Assembly: GCA_021808365.1 (NCBI GenBank)
Contig: JAKBBU010000005.1
Span: 1-59,509, forward strand
Length of the DNA stretch: 59,509 nt
Direction of reading: 5' to 3'
From: Pseudomonadota bacterium
GTDB taxonomy: Bacteria > Pseudomonadota > Gammaproteobacteria > JAKBBU01
Positions 25,218 to 35,200 of the stretch are shown piece after piece. Position numbers and translations under genes: made by a program. The notes under the pieces were generated by a model. The model was not told the DNA's origin. It did no database searches and saw only the letters and a program-made list of their open reading frames with translations. Every line of letters starts with the position of its first letter. Position 1 is the stretch's first letter.

Positions 25218-25652
25218 ATGAAAACAATCAGTGCAAATGCACAGACCGTTGCCCGTCAGTGGTTTGTTGTCGACGCTGCCGACAAGGTATTGGGCCGTTT
25301 AGCAACGGAAATCGCCCGGCGCCTGCGCGGTAAACACAAGGTCGTTTATACGCCACATGCGGATACAGGGGACTATATCATTGTCCTCAATGCTGAAAAA
25401 ATCCGTGTCACGGGGAACAAAGCGAAAGACAAGATTTATCACAATCATTCAAATTTTATTGGCGGTATGAAGTCCGTTCCGTTTGAAACGATGATGGAAA
25501 AAAAACCTGAACATGTACTCGAGCGGGCTGTTAAAGGTATGTTACCCAAGGGGCCGTTAGGACGTCAGATGTTTCGTAAGCTGAAAGTCTACGTGGGCCC
25601 TCTGCATCCGCATGAAGCCCAAGCGCCACTTCCTTTGGATATACAAGAGTAA
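25218..25652 (+). CDS. rplM: 50S ribosomal protein L13
   Basis: A 144-aa large-subunit protein. Conserved: [67 protein letters not shown] and [10 protein letters not shown] chose ATG 25218, seven bases after TTGGAG; the upstream extension covers the leader stem. The pair with rpsI (6-nt gap) is the universal L13-S9 operon. Confidence 0.97.
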   Translation: MKTISANAQTVARQWFVVDAADKVLGRLATEIARRLRGKHKVVYTPHADTGDYIIVLNAEKIRVTGNKAKDKIYHNHSNFIGGMKSVPFETMMEKKPEHVLERAVKGMLPKGPLGRQMFRKLKVYVGPLHPHEAQAPLPLDIQE

Positions 25653-25658
25653 ACTAAT

Positions 25659-26084
25659 ATGGCAGAACACCAATACTACGGAACAGGTCGCCGCAAAAGT
25701 TCGACCGCACGCGTTTTTCTAAAAGCCGGTCAGGGCACGGTGACCGTGAATTCACGCACACTTGAAAATTATTTTGGTGGACGTGAAACGTCGCGCATGA
25801 TCATTCGTCAACCGCTTGAAGCGGTAGGTATGATGGGCAAGTTTGATCTCTACATCACTGTCAAGGGCGGCGGGCTTTCTGGTCAAGCAGGTGCGATTCG
25901 TCATGGGATCACCCGTGCCTTAATGCACTACGATGAGTCAACGGGAAGTGATGGAACGGGCGAGCGCGCTTTTCGTCGTATTTTACGTGAGCGTGGTTAT
26001 GTGACGCGTGATGCGAGAGAAGTTGAACGTAAAAAAGTGGGTCGTCATAAGGCCCGTAAGAGACCTCAATATTCCAAGCGTTAA
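25659..26084 (+). CDS. rpsI: 30S ribosomal protein S9 with short insertion
   Basis: A 141-aa small-subunit protein; [20 protein letters not shown] opens it, [20 protein letters not shown] follows, and the tail RPQYSKR reaches the P site. Compared with E. coli (130 aa) there are about ten extra residues after YDES, at about residues 95-105 ([11 protein letters not shown]). The C-terminus is otherwise normal. Confidence 0.97.
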   Translation: MAEHQYYGTGRRKSSTARVFLKAGQGTVTVNSRTLENYFGGRETSRMIIRQPLEAVGMMGKFDLYITVKGGGLSGQAGAIRHGITRALMHYDESTGSDGTGERAFRRILRERGYVTRDAREVERKKVGRHKARKRPQYSKR

Positions 26085-26110
26085 TTTCTGGCTTTTGTCA
26101 TATAAAATTG

Positions 26111-26236
26111 TGTAGGTTGGGTTAGCACAGCAGCTGTCAGGCGTTTAGGCTGAGCGTAACCCAACAATACAGGCGCGAAGCGGAAGTTATTATCGCGGAT
26201 TTAGTGGTTCTTAGCGAGCTTGCTAGCTTAGAACTG
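26111..26236. repeat. Two adjacent palindromic repeats in a 361-nt gene-free gap
   Basis: TGTAGGTTGGGTTA (26111-26124) pairs with TAACCCAACA (26158-26167): copy 2 of the family seen at 15421. Next to it, GTTCTTAGCGAGC and GCTAGCTTAGAAC (about 26206-26236) form an imperfect stem resembling the inner part of the repeats at 42118 and 57908, but without their GTCATCCC ends. The rest of 26085-26445 holds no gene that I can see; the last 100 bases would contain the kinase promoter. Confidence 0.6.
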
Positions 26237-26445
26237 CTTAGGCTTTTACCCATGCCTCGGATCCAGAAAATAAAAAATGCTTTTTTCCCACTCCAATTGC
26301 TCACCCCTCGACCAATTTCTTACTAAATCAATCAGCTTTTCACTGAATTTAAAAAAGTTTATCCAAAAAAGTTTGCATTTGTTAAGTAACCGCTTTAGTG
26401 TTTCACCTTGAATTTTGAAAACTTTCTGAACTGCTGAGGTGATTT

Positions 26446-28170
26446 ATGGGAAAGGATCTGCTAGAGAATCAAAAGAATACAACTACTGAACAAACCCTCG
26501 AATCCTTGCAGGCGGCAAAGCGGGAAGCTGAACGTATCGCAGCAGCGAATCAAATCCAAACTGAATTTATCGCAAACATCAGCCATGATCTTCGCACACC
26601 GCTTAATGGCATTATTGGCATGGCGGAGCGTTTAAGACGAATTAATGTTGATCCTGAATGCACAGAAACGATCGAATGTATCGTTCAAGGCGGGCATATG
26701 TTGCTTAGTCTTGTTGAAGATATTCTAAATGTTGCAAAATTGGGGGCAGGTAAGCTTGAAATCAATCATGCACCCTTTGATCTGAGAGACCTCATCGAAG
26801 GGGCAATGGCCAGCGTGACCTTCACAGCCCAAGAAAAGAATGTCGCCTTGGTCATCGAATATGAGAATGATGTTCCTCATCACCTTATTGGTGATCATAA
26901 TCGGATCAAACGAGTGATCATGAACTTGTTGGGTAATGGGGTTAAATTTACGGATCGTGGACATGTGAAGGTTCATGTTAAGGAGCTCAACCGCGAAGGC
27001 GATCAAATCAAACTTCAAATTACAATCGAAGACACAGGGGTAGGGATCCCCAAGGCAGTACAATCAAAGATTTTTGAGCGTTTTGAAACAGTTGACCAGG
27101 CCTCGTATAAAACAAATAAGACAGGTGCGGGCCTTGGGTTGACCATTACAAAAGCATTTGTTGAAGAATTAGGGGGAAAAATTTGGGTTGAGAGCGAAGA
27201 AAATGTGGGGACTCAATTTATTTTTGAGATCACCTTGAGAGTGCAACCTGCAAAAATAGCGCCGACGCGTTGGGAGTCGGAGCATCCTGAAATTAAAATT
27301 CTCTTAGTCAGCGATAACCCTCAATTAACTGAAAAAATAGTGCACGAATTAGGGGCTGAACAAGTTGTGACGATGATGGCTGATCAAGCAGTCCAGTTAT
27401 TAGGGGAAAATCGAGCACAAGCTATTTTTCAAATGATCCTTTTTGATGAGGCGATCAACGAAGGAAAAGTATTTGAGTTTTGTCAACGGTTCAACCAAAA
27501 CCACCGTTTTTTACACACCTTAAAAATTCAAATTGGCGCGAAAAGTCAGACAGCCGTTCAAGCCGAATTTTCAACAGGTCATGGTTTTTTTGCATCAATT
27601 AATACCCAAGGTGAGAATGGTACATTTCAAGATCATTTGTTTGAAATGTTTAGTAAATGGACGGCGCATCAGGAAAAGCAACGTGGTTTTTTGCAACGTT
27701 TGAATGCCAAAGTTTTGTTGGTTGAAGATAATTTATTAAATCAAAAAGTGGTCTCTATTTTGCTTAAGGATTTCGGGTGTAACGTTCGAACAGCAAGTCA
27801 AGGGGCACAAGCCATTGAGATGGTGAAAGAAGCTCATTACGATTTGTTATTTTTGGATCTCGGCTTACCGGATATGGACGGCATCAGCGTGGCTAAAAAA
27901 ATCCGAGCGTTGGAAAAGAAAATGCCTGAACCCCAAACGGGTTTAAAGCGAAGTTTTCGATTTGGTCGTTCCAAGATCCGACAACGGGAACAGCCTCTAC
28001 CCATCATTGCCTTGACAGGACATGTCACACAAGAAGATAAAGAAGCTTGTCTAGCTGCAGGGATGGATTGGTTTTTAACGAAGCCGATTTCCGCAGATGT
28101 TTTAACAGTGTGTTTAACTCGTTTCTTGCTAAAAGACGAACAGAGGTATAAAATATCCCTGTCGACATGA
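26446..28170 (+). CDS. Soluble hybrid histidine kinase with receiver domain
   Basis: A 574-aa kinase with no membrane helix and almost no sensor region: a 40-residue coiled N-terminus, HisKA with phospho-His47 in NISHDLRTPLNG, and HATPase with the N-box RIKRVIMNLLGNGVKFT, DTGVGIP and GAGLGLTITKAFVEELGG. A degenerate receiver-like domain (IKILLVSDNPQLTEKIV) comes next, then a true receiver (VLLVEDN; Asp471 in LFLDLGLPDMDG; Lys in LTKPI). The true receiver has a basic insertion of about 30 residues (GLKRSFRFGRSKIRQ). GAGGTG precedes the ATG. No response regulator is adjacent, so its output partner is unknown. Confidence 0.92.
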   Translation: MGKDLLENQKNTTTEQTLESLQAAKREAERIAAANQIQTEFIANISHDLRTPLNGIIGMAERLRRINVDPECTETIECIVQGGHMLLSLVEDILNVAKLGAGKLEINHAPFDLRDLIEGAMASVTFTAQEKNVALVIEYENDVPHHLIGDHNRIKRVIMNLLGNGVKFTDRGHVKVHVKELNREGDQIKLQITIEDTGVGIPKAVQSKIFERFETVDQASYKTNKTGAGLGLTITKAFVEELGGKIWVESEENVGTQFIFEITLRVQPAKIAPTRWESEHPEIKILLVSDNPQLTEKIVHELGAEQVVTMMADQAVQLLGENRAQAIFQMILFDEAINEGKVFEFCQRFNQNHRFLHTLKIQIGAKSQTAVQAEFSTGHGFFASINTQGENGTFQDHLFEMFSKWTAHQEKQRGFLQRLNAKVLLVEDNLLNQKVVSILLKDFGCNVRTASQGAQAIEMVKEAHYDLLFLDLGLPDMDGISVAKKIRALEKKMPEPQTGLKRSFRFGRSKIRQREQPLPIIALTGHVTQEDKEACLAAGMDWFLTKPISADVLTVCLTRFLLKDEQRYKISLST

Positions 28171-28181
28171 AAATAAAATAA

Positions 28182-29108
<927 letters not shown>

Positions 29109-29159
29109 AAATTATAATCAAATTTATCCCAGGAAAAACCCTAACTCATTAAAATGAGC

Positions 29160-29188
29160 TTGCTTTAAACAACAATTTGTTGTATATT
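29160..29188 (+). promoter_or_regulatory. Promoter with a 15-bp palindrome in the spacer
   Basis: TTGCTT (29160-29165), 17 bp, TATATT (29183-29188). Within and beside the spacer lies ACAACAATTTGTTGT (29169-29183), two perfect 7-bp arms around one base. It drives the large membrane protein gene whose ATG is at 29229. The palindrome is well placed for a repressor. Confidence 0.65.
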
Positions 29189-29228
29189 CCCAATCCAGTC
29201 CTAAGATAAAAACTAAAAAGGGGTGGGT

Positions 29229-31373
29229 ATGCCAAATGATGCTAATACTAACGTGGTTTATGTTCAACCGTCTCCATATATTCCATTTGTACGCAAGACA
29301 AGCCTGCTTGAGGACGCCGATCGTAGAGACGCTCGTATGTATGAAATACAAATCAATCTAGACAATCTTATTGCCAATGCTCCTCAGAGCATGTTTGATC
29401 CACTCAATCCCTTAGGGGCAAGGTTACGACATTTAAGAGATTGCCCTTTTAGCGCCGGCCTTCAGGAAAGTGAAACGCGAAAATTTCATGTTGCGGTTAA
29501 ACTTGCTTCCCTTGCAGCAGGTGCCGTAGGTGCCTTTATTTTCTTTGAAAGTGCACCGGGTGCCACGCAGGTGTTAATCGATTATTTTTCTGATATTTCC
29601 ACATTTGCGGCCGGTGTTGTGGACTATTTTGGTGGAAGTTGGCAGGCCAGCGTTGATCTAGATGCGTTTAATATACTGTTCAACGCAGAGGGAGGGTTTT
29701 TTCCTGCCCTTTTTAATGGGGCGATTAGTTTAGAGAGTCTTTCGTTCGCATCGAGTATGGCTATCACTGTGACTATTTGCGGAGCTCTGGGTGCGATTTT
29801 GGCAAACACCGTGCTCAATTATACATTTGTTGAGATGCAAATTAGAAATTGCATTAGTTTTTTTAGAGCAGAGCACCAAGACTGGAAGTACGCCCTTTCT
29901 GTGGGCCTTGTATCGGTTGGTTCACAGCTCATGTTTTCGATACCTGGAATCGGAAAGTATACCCCTACAGAGCATGCTCTAAATGTCGCATCTTTTGGTG
30001 TGGGCACACTTTTGATGGTCAATGGTACAGAGACAGTTTGGGAGAGGATCAAGATTGGTTACAGAAATATGCTTGCGGCTCATAAAGGACTCAAGGAAGG
30101 CTATCGACAAGAAGTTTTGAATTTTTCTATGGGAGAACTTCCCATCAATAAATTATCCGATAGAGCCTTATCTATTCTTAAGGGAGAATTCAAAGAAGCG
30201 CTCGATCAGGCTTTTATTCGAGTGATTAGCGCGCCTCCAGAGGGCGTTGATCTAAAAAATATGTCTAGAAGCCAGAGGGATGCGGCGCAGATCCAAGTCG
30301 TTGTAGAGAGAATTAATTTCATCGCGGATTGTGACATCCTATCTGATTCGCTTCGTAAACTAAGGGAGGGGGATAACCTAAGTGGAGAAGAAAAGGCTTT
30401 ATTTTGGGCACGTTTATTAAAGGTTGGGAGCAAATTACCTCCCATGGAAGTTGAGCAGGTTGGAAAAACAAGTTTAGCGGCTTCTATGATAGCGATTGCT
30501 GGCCAATCAGGTTTTCTTCTCTCTTCCGCAGGATGGATATGGGAGACTGGAAATGCTCATTTTCCGCTCCCTGTAACTATCTTAGGTCTCTGTCTTTTGA
30601 TCGTGGGTGCTATTCCTTTAACGATGTTAAGTCGTATGTCGGGTGAAAAGTTTGCGAAGACATTTTGGGGGACAAAAGCAGGGCAAAAGACTGCCGCCGG
30701 GGTTGTCCTACCCAGTTGGCTTTTTAATGTCACATTTATTATTTTCTTAATCATTGCAGCCTGGTCATTTCCAGGCACTATTCACTCACAGGGTAAGGTC
30801 GTTGCTCAGATAAAATCATGGGTTCCAGGTGATAATTTGTTTGTTCTATTCATCTCAATTGTGCTTCAAACCCTCTACTATGGTGTCGCTGGTTTTGGGG
30901 GTGCAATGCTGTTCAATGGAATGCTTTCTATACTGGGAATATTTGCAGCGGTTGCCCAACTTTACTATTCCTTCTCTTGTAACGCTGATAAAACGGGTGC
31001 AAGGATCCTAGAGTTTGAAGATATCTTAAAAGAACGCCTGGTAGAATTGCAGAAGGGTTCAAGAGAAAAATTTGAGGAACTCTGGGAAGAAAATGAAGAA
31101 AATGAAGAAAATAAAGCACTTCGTAGAACTTATGGAGAATGGCGGCGTACGACTAGAGAAGAGCCATTGTCGATTCGTAGGATACGTAGTAGCGAGGAGA
31201 GTAGTGATGGCAGTGACGACAACATAAACATATTTAATGAAGTAACTCCATTATTACAGAGGAACAACTTGAGTGCACCAAGAAGAGGCTTATTTGAACG
31301 ATGCTGGGGGTGGTGCGGAGGAGGGGATAAAGAAGACAACAACACCTTTCAGCGAGTGACTTATGAATTATAA
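29229..31373 (+). CDS. Polytopic membrane protein of unknown function (putative effector)
   Basis: A 714-aa protein I do not recognise. A hydrophilic N-terminus of about 95 residues precedes at least eight hydrophobic segments in two clusters (about 100-280 and 410-600; for example SMAITVTICGALGAILANTV and VTILGLCLLIVGAIPLTM). A charged helical region separates the clusters, and the tail is acidic and Arg-rich (about residues 610-714). There is no signal peptide. I chose ATG 29229, five bases after AAGGGG, over GTG 29223. It has its own promoter with a palindrome. The layout resembles membrane effectors of intracellular bacteria, but this is inference. It ends 2 nt from a convergent gene. Confidence 0.72.
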   Translation: MPNDANTNVVYVQPSPYIPFVRKTSLLEDADRRDARMYEIQINLDNLIANAPQSMFDPLNPLGARLRHLRDCPFSAGLQESETRKFHVAVKLASLAAGAVGAFIFFESAPGATQVLIDYFSDISTFAAGVVDYFGGSWQASVDLDAFNILFNAEGGFFPALFNGAISLESLSFASSMAITVTICGALGAILANTVLNYTFVEMQIRNCISFFRAEHQDWKYALSVGLVSVGSQLMFSIPGIGKYTPTEHALNVASFGVGTLLMVNGTETVWERIKIGYRNMLAAHKGLKEGYRQEVLNFSMGELPINKLSDRALSILKGEFKEALDQAFIRVISAPPEGVDLKNMSRSQRDAAQIQVVVERINFIADCDILSDSLRKLREGDNLSGEEKALFWARLLKVGSKLPPMEVEQVGKTSLAASMIAIAGQSGFLLSSAGWIWETGNAHFPLPVTILGLCLLIVGAIPLTMLSRMSGEKFAKTFWGTKAGQKTAAGVVLPSWLFNVTFIIFLIIAAWSFPGTIHSQGKVVAQIKSWVPGDNLFVLFISIVLQTLYYGVAGFGGAMLFNGMLSILGIFAAVAQLYYSFSCNADKTGARILEFEDILKERLVELQKGSREKFEELWEENEENEENKALRRTYGEWRRTTREEPLSIRRIRSSEESSDGSDDNINIFNEVTPLLQRNNLSAPRRGLFERCWGWCGGGDKEDNNTFQRVTYEL

Positions 31374-31375
31374 CC

Positions 31376-32017
31376 CTAGCCCCCAAGGCTGATTTGGGAA
31401 AGGATCCCATTGGTCATCTGTAATTGTAAGGGAGGGCCATAGGGATTGGTATAGATCCAGGTTTCTAGGGTGGTAGTGTAAGGATTGACTACGGAACCTG
31501 TGGATTGGTTCGAAAGAGGTTGACCACAACGATTTAAGACGGTCTGCGTGGTGACACCTACTCTGGGTGACCAATTGCCGCACTGATGAGGATTTCCAGT
31601 GACGGCACTGACCAGGCCAGCATGGAACGTGATTTGAAAAGTTGGTGCATTGTAAGGATTCGAGTTTGTATTGTTATTCCCAAAAGGGCTGGGATTCAAC
31701 CCATTACGCAGAGGATTGTTGGGAGAGCTGTAATACAAGCCCGTATTGACTTGAGTCATCGGATTGGTAACGGCCGCGTAAGTCCAGATTTGATCAGTGT
31801 TGTTGTTGTTGGTTGTAGTGGCGGCGTTGGGCTGGTTTTTTTCAATACGGCTGGGTGCACCGCAAGCGGTTTGAACTTTTGATGCATTGTCACCGAGATT
31901 GATGTATTGATGACCGGCGCTACAGAAATAGGTTGAGAGCCCCGCAAAACTGGGGGTTGCCCAGAGCAGGGCAGTTAGGATGATTGGACAGTACCAAGGT
32001 TGATAGAGATAAGGCAC
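31376..32017 (-). CDS. Secreted DUF2845-like protein with two repeats
   Basis: A 213-aa exported protein. The signal peptide ends near ATPSFAGLS. Two related units follow: NLGDNASKVQTACGAPSRIE with a closing IWTY, and VGVTTQTVLNRCGQPLSNQS with a closing ETWIYTNPYG; each has one Cys-Gly-x-Pro motif, as in DUF2845 proteins of Legionellales. An Asn/Thr-rich linker separates them. The start is GTG 32017, with AGGAGA upstream. The function is unknown; probably periplasmic. Confidence 0.75.
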   Translation of the reverse strand: MPYLYQPWYCPIILTALLWATPSFAGLSTYFCSAGHQYINLGDNASKVQTACGAPSRIEKNQPNAATTTNNNNTDQIWTYAAVTNPMTQVNTGLYYSSPNNPLRNGLNPSPFGNNNTNSNPYNAPTFQITFHAGLVSAVTGNPHQCGNWSPRVGVTTQTVLNRCGQPLSNQSTGSVVNPYTTTLETWIYTNPYGPPLQLQMTNGILSQISLGG

Positions 32018-32085
32018 AAGATTCTCCTATTCAACCAGAGGATAGCTGACTTTGCTAAAAAAGCAAGGTATTGTAGTGGGTGCTG

Positions 32086-32220
32086 TAGAGTAGGTTAGTA
32101 AGACCTGTAGGTTGGGTTAGAACAGCCGTAGGCTGGGCGTAACCCAACAAACATTCTGCAAAAAGCAGAAATGTTGGGCTACGCATCGTCCCTTGGGCTG
32201 TGCTAACCCCATCTACTCTA
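32086..32220. repeat. Composite palindromic repeat, family GTAGGTTGGGTTA, copy 3
   Basis: Outer arms TAGAGTAGGTTAG (32086-32098) and CTAACCCCATCTACTCTA (32203-32220) enclose TGTAGGTTGGGTTAG (32106-32120) paired with GTAACCCAACA (32139-32149) and a second small stem AACATTCTGC/GCAGAAATGTT around 32150-32174. It lies in the gap between the DUF2845-like gene and the giant gene, which diverge from it. Confidence 0.65.
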
Positions 32221-32241
32221 GACGAAAACAAGAAACGATAA

Positions 32242-32262
32242 AACCCTTGCCAAGCAAGGGTT
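32242..32262. promoter_or_regulatory. Leader hairpin of the giant gene
   Basis: AACCCTTGC, loop CAA, GCAAGGGTT: a perfect 9-bp stem 27 bases before the ATG at 32290, flanked by the direct repeat CGATAAAA on both sides. The ribosome site (AGAGGA) lies just outside the stem. Confidence 0.45.
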
Positions 32263-32289
32263 CGATAAAAAAGAAAAGAGGATGTAATC

Positions 32290-35200
32290 ATGTTTAGAAA
32301 AGACAAGCTCATTTTATTAAAAGCACATCTAAAAGTACTTGAAAGTTTAAGAAAGCATATTTTTTCTCGTAAAGCCATTGATAATGACAATAATATCAAG
32401 AATAACCTTCAACAATTAAGTGCTTCTTATCCCATATACCTTGCTTCTAAACAAAATATTATGGCGAATGATTTTAGGGGTGTTGTTCTACAAAATCCAC
32501 ATTTTATTGATCTCAGATCAGCAAGCCAAGATCAAAAATGGGTGTTAGAAAATTCAGTAGAAGTATTCAACAGAACTTTAGAATTTGTGGATGAAAACCA
32601 ACAATATCTTCGAACAGATAAAGGGACTTTTCTTCGCCTTACTGTAGGTGGTATGGCTGATAGTCTGCTTGATTGGCAACAATTAAAAGACTTATTTACT
32701 TGGTTTCAAAGTGTTCTCTTAAAAGCAAACCCACCTTCACTTATTTTTATTGATAATCTCAAGAGTCAAAGTATAGCTCTAGCACTTGCAAGTTTGTGTG
32801 ATCTCGAGGAGAAGGGTTATTTAGGGCTGAATCTCGAAGAACATATTCGGCTACTGCAGACGAAATTTAATCAGATGGATGAAAATAATCCAGACATCTT
32901 GAAGCAAGCGGTTACAATTTATGTATTGCTTAATCGACTCAGGCTTTTTGGTGAGTTGTCTGCCGAAATTGATAGTATGTCAAATAATCCTCAATTATTT
33001 ATTAACACAGCCGATTTTGAAAAGATAGGCGAGCCTGGGAGAATTGATTGGTTTTCGATTAAAAATCGTCTTAAATTAAAACAATTATTGGCCTATGATT
33101 TGAGTGAAAAAACAGAAGAAAATAAAATCTTATTTGATTATTTAAAAGAATTAGAAAAATGTTTAAATTTATTTGAGCAAGATCGGTTGATTCCTGAATG
33201 TCACTTGCTTGAAATTAGTTTTAATCAGGATTACTTATTAAATGTGCTTAATAGAATAAATCAAAACATAATCCCTGAAACTTTTTCTGATCTGCTTGTT
33301 GCGCCAATAATGGCGCTTAGCGAAATAGATGAAGCTTCTCAGAATGGTCATGAATTAATAAAACACGCCGTCTTCGGTGATGGCAGACTCGAAGATATTT
33401 CATGGTTGCTAGAATGCTTGGATCGTGAAGATCCAAATATAAATGCTATTGAGGCTATACTTTACAAGAGAGGTGGTATTGCAGGTTACCAGCTTGAAGG
33501 GCCAGTCAATGGAATATGGATTTTTGAAGTTTCAAATAATAAACCTGATGATCAATATGCTCCGGAAAATCGTCAGCCTTTTTATATTTCACAAGATAAT
33601 ATTTTAAATAAATTAATCAATGGATTTCGTAATAAACTTGGAGTTAGTGATGAAGAAGCGCGAGATCGAATTTTATTAAATATTCAAGGTCCCTGTAGCT
33701 TAGTGCATAGATTGGGTGGCGCTTTTTCGAATCTTTTTGTAGTGGATGGTCGTCCACTGAAAGAATTCAACCATAAATTGGAATGGGTTGGTCGTGAATT
33801 AGTTTATCGTTTCAGCTATGGTGTAAATTCATCGATACCTGGTGTTAGTTTCGAATATCATTGCGAACCAATTGAGTGTCAAGTAAGAAATGGATTACGA
33901 CCTCTGTCGTTAAATGTGACGTTTAATTTAGACGCTCGTGATAAGGATCAAGCGCATTTAATTCAACAAGTTCAAGAAAAATGTCGAGCGTTGGGATGTC
34001 CTGTTTCTTTTGAAGATTCTTCTCATAACACGCTTAAATTTTTTGGAGAAAAATCTTCTAAATCTTCTCCTAATGGAACGGTTCATCATGATACCTTCAT
34101 TGCGGGTAACAAAGGATTTAAAGTACCTTATGGGGTTGGATATTCATCATCGATGATCTTTATGCCCAAGGAAAAAAAATCGGTACCAGGGCTGAAAATT
34201 GTTGATGAACAAAAAAAGTTTGAAGCGTTAAAACTATCAATTAAACTAGGGAATAAAGAAGCGGAAAAGAAAGTTCAAAGTATTTCTAATAAAAATCAAT
34301 CTTCCCTTCTTAAAAAATTAACCAAGGCATCAGAAAATTTAAAAACAGAAGAAGCGAAGCAGGCATTAATCAAATTTTGTGATTTTGGAATAGCCAGTAG
34401 CAAAAAATGCCCAAAGTTCAATCCTCAAAATGCCATGGCTTCCTGGGAGGCGATTAAGAACTATATTCATGATTTGATTCATGCTTTTCCCTATGATGAT
34501 GTCTCATACCCTAGTATAGAAAAAACTTGTGAATCTCGTTTGTATCATTGCATCTTAAAAGTATTTAAAAGCCTTGAGGTTGATGCAAGCAATCTTAAAA
34601 ATGGAATAATAAGAGACTTTTTTAATATTTATGAGAATGTTTGTCAAACCTTAATAGCTACAGATCCAGAAGCAATCGAAGGAAACATAAATTGGTTGAT
34701 TGGTGAGTACAAGGCGGAAGATGAACAAGAGTCGGTTACGCTCAGAGATAAATTCAGGACTTGGAATGCACCAATAGGTTATGGATGGACAATTGAGCAA
34801 AAAGAACGCAGCTTTAACGAGCTCTCAAACTATTTGAAAGGTTGGATGATCTGTCACTTTGAGCGTTTAATTTATAAAAACTTAGTGGATCTTAAAATAC
34901 CTGATTTATTAAATGATGCACCTCATGCAGCCAAAGAATTTATTGCATCGGTTTATCGTCTTCAAAATTCACGGAAATTTCAGACGGGTAGTTTAAATGA
35001 AGTCCGCGAAAGTTTATTAACGCTCATTCGCCAATTTCCATTAGAGAGTATTGACGAAGAGCTCCATAATTATTGTGCTAAAATTTTGCGTGAAACACTG
35101 CACTCCGCATTTAAAATTTATTATCGATTAGATGAAGATTCAACGGAGATTCATGAAGCTATTTCCGTATTTTTAACTGATTTTGAAAATGAACAGAAAG

